NCBI GenBank assembly: GCA_022410635.1
Contig: JAJVDF010000029.1
Coordinates: 1,729,473 to 1,793,472, forward strand
Direction of reading: 5' to 3'
DNA length: 64,000 nt
Origin: Tretioscincus oriximinensis
Taxonomy: Eukaryota > Chordata > Lepidosauria > Squamata > Gymnophthalmidae
A model generated the notes under the pieces. That model was not told the DNA's origin. It saw only the letters and a list, made by a program, of their open reading frames with translations, and did not search any database. This document shows, in pieces, positions 58,042 to 64,000 of the stretch; the first letter of the stretch is position 1, and each line of letters opens with the position of its first letter. A program made the translations under genes and the position numbers.

Positions 58042-58473
58042 TAGACTGACCAGATTTTCTGAGGCCCAAACTGGGGTAATTAATGTTTGTGCTAATTTGC
58101 ATATTCATAAATATGCAAATTACCCACCAACATGCATTCCCTTCTGAAATTCCTACCTGAGAAAACTGTGAAGCATGTGAGAAATTTTTAAGTGTGTGAG
58201 AATTTTTAAATTGTGTGAGAATTTTTGGAGTACATCAGATTTTTTTAAAAAAATTTACAGAGTGGAGGGTGCCTTCAGAAGCTGGCCTTGGTTGCCAGAC
58301 CCCCTAGTGGTGGTGCAGTGATTTTTTTTTTCTTAATTTAAAAAAAAAATCATTTTTTAAAATTATTATTTTTTCCTCAGCAAAAATCGGGGGAAATGCC
58401 CCCCCCGGAGGGCGGGGTAGACACCCCAAAACTGGGTCCCCCCCCAAAGACAAGGGGGCATTTGATCAGCCTA
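58042..58473. mobile_element. Fold-back element family F, copy 3 (432 bp, expanded)
   Basis: Starts TAGACTGACCAGATTTTCTG AGGCCCAAACTGGGG and ends CACCCCAAAACTGGGTCCCC, a poly-C tract, then GGGGGCATTTGATCAGCCTA. The ends match the 13.6 and 24.9 kb copies, but about 300 bases of other sequence separate them. That interior holds a 33-base palindrome-like segment (TAATTTGCATATTCATAAAT ATGCAAATTA) and three approximately 19-base GTGTGAGAATTTTTAA-type tandem units (58176-58230). It is non-coding. Confidence 0.65.
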
Positions 58474-59125
58474 CCTTAGCCAGTGCTCCAGGTTAGTCTG
58501 GCCTCGACAGCAGTGCATAATAAGTCAAACCTTCATGAAAGCCCTCATGACAAAAATATACATTTCAAAATGGGACTCATCTAAGCTAGGGACTTATCAT
58601 CTAAGACATTAGTTCAAGTTTCTTTTGATATTATATACTTTCTTATAAGCCTTTACGTTCGAGTATCTGAATTTTTTATTCCAGAGAAGCCTTTGAATAG
58701 CTCAGCTTTACTTTCGTTATAAAAAGCTTTAGAGAGACTTTCCATTTGCCTTGCCAACCTAGAAGCAATGAGAAAGACAAGAGAAGTTGTTGGTTTGCAG
58801 TTACTGAAATTGAGCGGGAACTTTGGCTGCCATCAAAATAAATTTGGAAGTGACATTTTCTTGCTGCAGGAGCACGGTAGGATTGCCATATGTCACAGAT
58901 TTTTTAGGCAATCTGTAATTTTATGATGCCGCCCTGGCCAAAAACAAATGCAGGATTTTTTCAGTGGTGGTAGTGAGGTTTGGATGGAGACAAGATTTGG
59001 ATGGGAGATGAGATTGAGGCTGACTTGCAAATTGTATTCATGATAAGAGGCTTATATAATGGCACTCTTAGAACAAGGATCATCATCTACCCCAGTGTCA
59101 AAACCTGGCCTTGCTATTTATTGTT
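58474..59125. other. No recognised feature
   Basis: AT-rich DNA. Nothing is recognised. Confidence 0.35.
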
Positions 59126-60070
59126 TATTTAGCTGTATTTTGATCTCATCCTATACTCAAAGGTGGAGGTTACAGTAGTAAAAACAAGTATAATACAAAT
59201 TCACTAAAACAGCAACAACAATAAAAGTGCCCGGATAAATAGGAATGTCTTCTAAATGTATATAATGAATGTGCTCAGAGCTGGATTTAGGCTGTATTTT
59301 GTTCATGGGCTGTAATCTACTTATTTACTTATTTCTTTATTTATTTTACACTCCCCCTTCCCTCAGTTACTTTGGGTTTTATAATAATAAAATAAAAATA
59401 TTAACATCTTCTTAGTACTATGGGTATCTATATTTTGTCTAAATATGGCTGTGTGTGCCTGGCATACCTCGGATGAGATTCCTTAATATGGAGGCTGTCA
59501 CCAAGAAGGTCTTCGTTTTNGGTCCCCATTCCTTTAATCACTGGAGGTGGAGATACAGCTAGGAAGACCTCACCGGTAGACAGCAAAACATGGGTGCNTT
59601 GGCATAAGTTCTTTTAGATATTTGTGACCTAAGTTGTTTAGGACTTTATAAGTTAATACTTTAATTTGGAATTGGTAGCAAGTTGGTAGCTAGTGCAGCT
59701 CTTTTGAGGCAGATGCGATGTGCACTCAAACAGTAGTTCAAGTCAGCATTCTGCACCAGCTGAATTTCTAAGGGCAGCTCTTATAAAATGNATTAAAATA
59801 TTCTAATGTGGGCGTTACAGAACCTGGATGATTATGGCTTAATCATATTTGACAAGAAGCAGGTGGTCCAGGCCATTTCCTCAGCTTCAGAGTCCAAGAA
59901 CTTATGGAGAACTGGATACTTTCCTATTTCATTGACTAGAGACCCTTCGACATAAAGTTGCTTGGATTTGGCTTCAGTTTACTAACACTTATCCAGTCCA
60001 TGTTTGCTTCTAACTACCTGTCAAGCACTTCAAGCATCTCTCCTGATTCAAGTGGAATGGAGAGATTATT
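59126..60070 (-). mobile_element. L2-clade LINE, ORF2 C-terminal region and 3' end, decayed
   Basis: On the minus strand, 59670-59470 still matches the C-terminal ORF of the window-start L2 (AAAGTATTAACTTATAAAGT CCTAAACAACTTAGG). Upstream, 59690-60060 covers the preceding ORF (words corresponding to 'LQLVQNAA' and 'LHWLP' in the family), with many stops. The 3' UTR and tail appear near 59330 (TTACTTATTTCTTTATTTAT on the forward strand) and again at 59130-59180 (CATCCTATACTCAAAGG). Two adjacent L2 tails may therefore be present. Confidence 0.55.
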
Positions 60071-60179
60071 CTATATATTGTTAGTCTCTCAGTGACCTCT
60101 GTGAAACAAGAATCTGTCATAATAACTCTCTGGAAATGAGCTTGGAACCCCTTTATCACAGTGAGGGGGCTTCCAACAC

Positions 60180-60275
60180 CACAATTAATTTAAAATGATT
60201 TATATCTTGCCCTGCACCAATGGTCTGAGGGCAGGTAAGAAAAGAACAAGGAAAAGAACAAAATAACTCTTTTTT
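60180..60275 (-). mobile_element. LINE-type tail fragment
   Basis: AAAATGATTTATATCTTGCC CTGCACCAATGGTCTGAGGG CAGG is an antisense L2-like 3' end. A similar piece, ATTTATATCCTGTCTTTCAC CATTGGTCCCAG, lies at about 62638-62672. Confidence 0.4.
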
Positions 60276-60295
60276 AAAAAAAGGTATAGCAGGTT

Positions 60296-60620
60296 ATACC
60301 CACCCACCCCCTCTGCTTGCACCTACCAGCTTTGTTGCACACTGCNGCTGGAGTCCTCCTCACGAGTAGTGTTGCGTTGTCATGGCAACTGCTGGGTCAC
60401 GCTCCTGGTGCTCACATGGGTCTCAGTAGTCCCCGTGCAAGAGCTTGCAGATTGGCAGCTGCTGAACGCATAGTCTCATATGCCTTTGCGCACCTCCTCA
60501 CCACAGCTGTGGGGCNGTCCTCCATGCCTCACACCACATGCATGGATGTGTGGAGGTCTCTGCTGCAGGACTGAACTTTCCCNGCTTCAGCTGTTGTGAA
60601 GCTTCAGCACTTTGCAGCTA
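60296..60620. other. GC-rich patch with an 85-codon frame
   Basis: The sequence from CCACCCACCCCCTCTGCTTG to the GCAGCTAGC area near 60620 is richer in GC and CpG than its flanks. The plus frame 60317-60574 (LLTSSVALSWQLLGHAPGAH) has no recognised family and contains Ns. It could be a small CpG island or an unclassified repeat. Confidence 0.3.
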
Positions 60621-61654
60621 GCTGATCATTCTGTGGAGGGAACCTCCATGTCGCTCCAATGTGGTAAGTAGCTGCTGTGTGGAAGCAGCCTATCTCAGCC
60701 AATTTAGGTAGACAGGCTGCTAAACAGGGAGTCAAGTAGTTTCCCTATTCTATTTCTCTGACCCAGCATTAAAAGGAATTCAGTTACATCTCCTTTGGCA
60801 AGAGAGCTGGAGTCCAGTGCATGACAGAAATCTCCCTCTACCAAATAATTCAGGGGGAAAAACTGGGTGAAGCAAGTCTTGCCTAACTCATCTGTCCCGG
60901 TCTCAGCAATGGAGCTTCACAGTGGAATTCTTAAACCTGGAGAGCTTTTAACAGATGCTGGACGTTCATCNTATGAGGATATCTACAGTACTATTCTTAT
61001 TTCCTGTACTAAGCATGCACTTTGTCTAAAAAGTCCCCTCCAGCTTTCTGATTTTTGTGATCCTAGAATTCAAGGAAATATGACATAGCCTTCAAAGAAA
61101 TAGATATTTTCTACTCTCACTNCTGTCTGCCATTGCTCTCTTAATTGCTCTGTATTGTTCCTGGGTAAGTTCTGTTTGAGGAGTGTGTGACAGTGCCTGT
61201 CAAACTTTGCCATATTACACCTCTTCACATACAGGGGTATTTTGAGCTGAACTGGGAAATGTATAAAATACATGTTCGTGGCATCAGTATTTTAGACGTC
61301 CTGTATCATTCTAAAGAAGCATTTCAGATTCTGAAAAATCTATACAGGTTTTCATTTTTTTCTTTAGTTTTCTGAGCTTCTCAATTCCTAATGAATAATG
61401 TAAAAAAAGCTTGCTTATACCATTAGTTTTTACTAATTGGTAAAACTTCTCTTGTATAGTACCACTTTTACCTTCAGGCAAGGGATGTATATCTGAATGC
61501 TTCCTGAATGTTAAAATTGTTCACAGCAATAGTAATGTAGGAAGTGGAATTGGAAGGACAAGGGAGAAGGTTGGAATTCATCTTTGGTCTGTTAGAGGAA
61601 CAGGTGATCAAAACATTGCTTTCTGAGTTCCAGGTAAAATTCCACTGTCTGAGA
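60621..61654. other. No recognised feature
   Basis: AT-rich DNA with short frames only. Confidence 0.35.
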
Positions 61655-61895
61655 AGGAGGAGGAGGGTCAGTTTTTATACCCTGCTTTTTTCAAATCGAA
61701 AGGACTCAAAGTAGCTTACATAACCTTCTTTTCTTCTCTTCACAACAGATACCTTGTGAAGTACATGGGACTGTGGGAGCTCTGAACAACTAGCCCAAGG
61801 TCACCCAGCTGGTTTCTGTTAAAGGATGACAGAATTGAACTGGGAGACTTCTAGATAAGTCTGACATTCTAACCACTACCAGACTTGGCTCTCTA
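61655..61895 (-). mobile_element. tRNA-derived SINE with Sauria tail, near full length
   Basis: Minus strand: AGAGAGCCAAGTCTGGTAGT GGTTAGAATGTCAGAC (A-box region), CCAGTTCAATTCTGTCATCC (B box), ACCAGCTGGGTGACCTTGGG, TACTTCACAAGGTATCTGTT GTGAAGAGAAG, then GTAAGCTACTTTGAGTCCTT TCGATTTGAAAAAAGCAGGG TATAAAAACTG and a CCTCCTCCTTC tail. It combines the AGAGAGCCAG head with the Bov-B-like tail, as at 23.1 kb. Confidence 0.78.
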
Positions 61896-64000
61896 TATTA
61901 AAAAGAAGCTAATGGATGTATCTAAGTTAATATTTGTAGTACTCTGAATAAGGAGATAATTTGTATGGTGAAGCATGAATGTCTAGGCTCTCACCTGCAC
62001 TATGATGTGTAATACTCTATCAATATATGCTTCTCTTAGGCTAGAAAATCAAGAGTGGAAGGATAGAAATGTGAAAAATACTATTTATGTTTGAAAATTT
62101 GTTCAAACAATTTATATTCACTTAAGTTCACATCAAACTGAATAAGCAGTGATTCAATGTGCAAGATTCAACTGAACTGAACCAGTTTTTGAACATACAC
62201 TATTTGATCAAACAGTTTGTGTTTGAAGCAGTTTTGACCATAAAAAGAGTTTTCAAATGGGGAAAAAAGTCAATTTTTTTTCAAGCACGAAGGTCTTGCT
62301 TGACTAAACATTTTGTTGTCAAACCAAGCAAGCAACTATATGTTTGATGTTGTACTAAATACATGGTAAGGGGTCTTAGTGGCTGCCTGAGCTTCTTGAT
62401 AAATCTTTTGCTTGACTTTGTTCAATACCCCAGTGGTTAACTGAGCATGTAAATGAGGAATTTCACTTGTTAGTTGTCACATCTTCCTTCTTTGGCTGCA
62501 TGCTGGTGCCATGACTACTTCTCAAAGGTGAAAATATTATTTGTGCATCAAGGGTGCACAATGTACAGGAACATGGTTATAACATATCCCCAGTTCTTCA
62601 AGGCCAGGTTGCATCCAGACTGCAACCCGTTTTAGGAATTTATATCCTGTCTTTCACCATTGGTCCCAGAGTAGGTAACAGAAGATTAAAATGTTTAAAA
62701 AATACATATTAATAAAATNTTTAAAAAGAACAATTTTAAACAATTCTCTCCCTCCCAGTTTTACTTGTATTATATTGGGTCTCCCTTCATCAAGACTTCA
62801 GCAGGAGATCTCAGTGGGCCACTTCCTGCCTGGAGGAGACTGCTAACCATCATCATAAAGATTAGGTTATTTTCCTTGGACAATAGTGGCAACATGTAGG
62901 AATAAAGACATCCTGCAAACAGTCCTTAGAGTTGGAGAGCTTGAATTTGCTTGCTCTGTACAGAAAAGCCAGCAAAGAGGAATCACTGTGATGTTTATGT
63001 ATATATATTGCAGATGGCTCTACAATCATCCATACAAGTATCTCTCAAGCAGGATCTACATGTGCTGCCCTTGATGCTTTCACTACAGATCAAGAAAAGG
63101 CATTTTGTCAGCACTTTCCAATCCTGCCACATCCTTACTTTTATGGGTATAGCTTCCCTTTGTACTGTTAAAAACAGCNCTGTCTAGGAACATCAAAGCT
63201 GGGGAATGAATGTGCCTCAGCTTTGATGTTTATACTGTGCATGTAGGGAAAAGGCACTCAAATAGCAAGCTTATTGCTTTTAGAGCTGGAGCAATTGTTC
63301 AGCACTTTTTGTATCAGGAGCTATTAGCATTCATATTTTGCCACAATCCAGAATATATACAAACATGAAGGTACTCTCCTAAGTTCTTCCTTTTTGCTGT
63401 AGCTAAAAATCGATCCTTTAGCAGTTAGGCAAAAGAGACATAAGCATAGAATTCAATGGAGTGTGAGCTGGCCTGATATATTGCAGCCAGCAGAGGGCAA
63501 TGCTGCATAAACTCAAAAGCCAGTTGGCACCCTTTTGAGGATAGGCACTGTGGAGACCTAGGCGCTCCCTCTATGCCCAAGCAAATCAAAAGAATTATGG
63601 GCAGGGTAACTTGCTGCTGTCGGTATAAATTAGATCTTTAAGGTTAATGTACTGTTTATGTATTTTCCGTATCACATTTTTTCCTAATATGATTTGCATC
63701 CCCTCTAGGCTTGCAATTAGCCACAGGCTCTTTCTAATATATGCCCAGCACAACATGTCCCCCAGCATTCTCTTTAATGTGATGTACTCAGGAAGGAAAG
63801 AGCAGGACAAAGACTCCTCTCCAAAGTCAACTGATCTGAAAGACATGGAATGGGAACGCTGCATCTCATTTTACCATCCCATTGATTGTTGAGTTAGTCT
63901 AGTATAGCTGGGCTTTGAGCCTCATAAACTAGAGAGGCTGATATAAGCCCAGAAGAAATGGGAAGGAGGTACTCATAAATATAGATCACATTAGGATGGA
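61896..64000. other. No recognised gene; one LINE tail
   Basis: AT-rich DNA to the window end. A weak LINE tail lies at about 62638-62720 (minus). Frames at 62886-63187 and 63595-63892 are short, partly overlapping on opposite strands, and show no motif. Confidence 0.35.

Noticed and set aside
1..64000. CRISPR array, operon, ribosome binding sites or other prokaryotic features
   Set aside because: The sequence is clearly from a vertebrate genome. No regularly spaced repeat array or compact coding layout exists.

Overview
The window is AT-rich vertebrate DNA with no host protein-coding gene that I can identify. Its repeat content points to a squamate reptile (lizard or snake). It holds tRNA-derived SINEs whose tails match the Sauria type, fragments of L2-, CR1/L3- and L1-clade LINEs in a single locus, a Ty3/gypsy chromodomain retrotransposon remnant, and several fold-back (MITE-like) DNA elements. 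Species cannot be fixed from sequence alone. Almost all short open frames are chance. Those with recognisable protein similarity belong to retrotransposons and are truncated, frameshifted or stop-interrupted.

Layout. 1-9.7 kb: an L2-clade LINE 3' end at the very start, a SINE next to it, two related SINE insertions at 2.6 and 6.1 kb that share an unusual leader, and a perfect 92-nt palindrome at 8.5 kb. 9.7-19.6 kb: mostly unique sequence, with a possible but weak terminal exon and 3' UTR on the minus strand (10.1-11.5 kb), two fold-back elements near 13.4-13.7 kb and one SINE at 16.2 kb. 19.6-21.6 kb: a three-layer nest, with an L2 LINE interrupted by a gypsy-type solo LTR that is itself interrupted by a CR1/L3 LINE carrying reverse-transcriptase sequence. 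21.9-28.6 kb: L2 and SINE fragments, a GC-rich minisatellite, a second fold-back copy, a CpG-dense patch, a 514-bp element with about 180-bp terminal inverted repeats flanked by TTAA, and a 1.6-kb GC-rich island with unidentified open frames. 28.6-35.7 kb: unique DNA with CR1 and L2 remnants and a 125-bp direct duplication. 35.7-38.2 kb: a 5'-truncated L1 and the 3' end of a gypsy element (integrase tail plus LTR). 38.2-42 kb: repeat-poor DNA that may hold conserved non-coding sequence. 42-49.8 kb: SINE, LTR-like, CR1 and MITE sequences. 50-64 kb: long stretches with nothing recognised, plus SINEs, CR1 pieces, a third fold-back copy, an L2 fragment and a GC-rich patch at 60.3 kb.

The elements do not work together as a system. 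The window records successive waves of retrotransposition, and the SINEs appear to borrow LINE-type 3' tails. I found no convincing new biological system. The items most worth checking are the 92-nt palindrome, the TTAA-flanked long-TIR element, the three-copy fold-back family, the two SINEs with a shared leader, and the triple nest.
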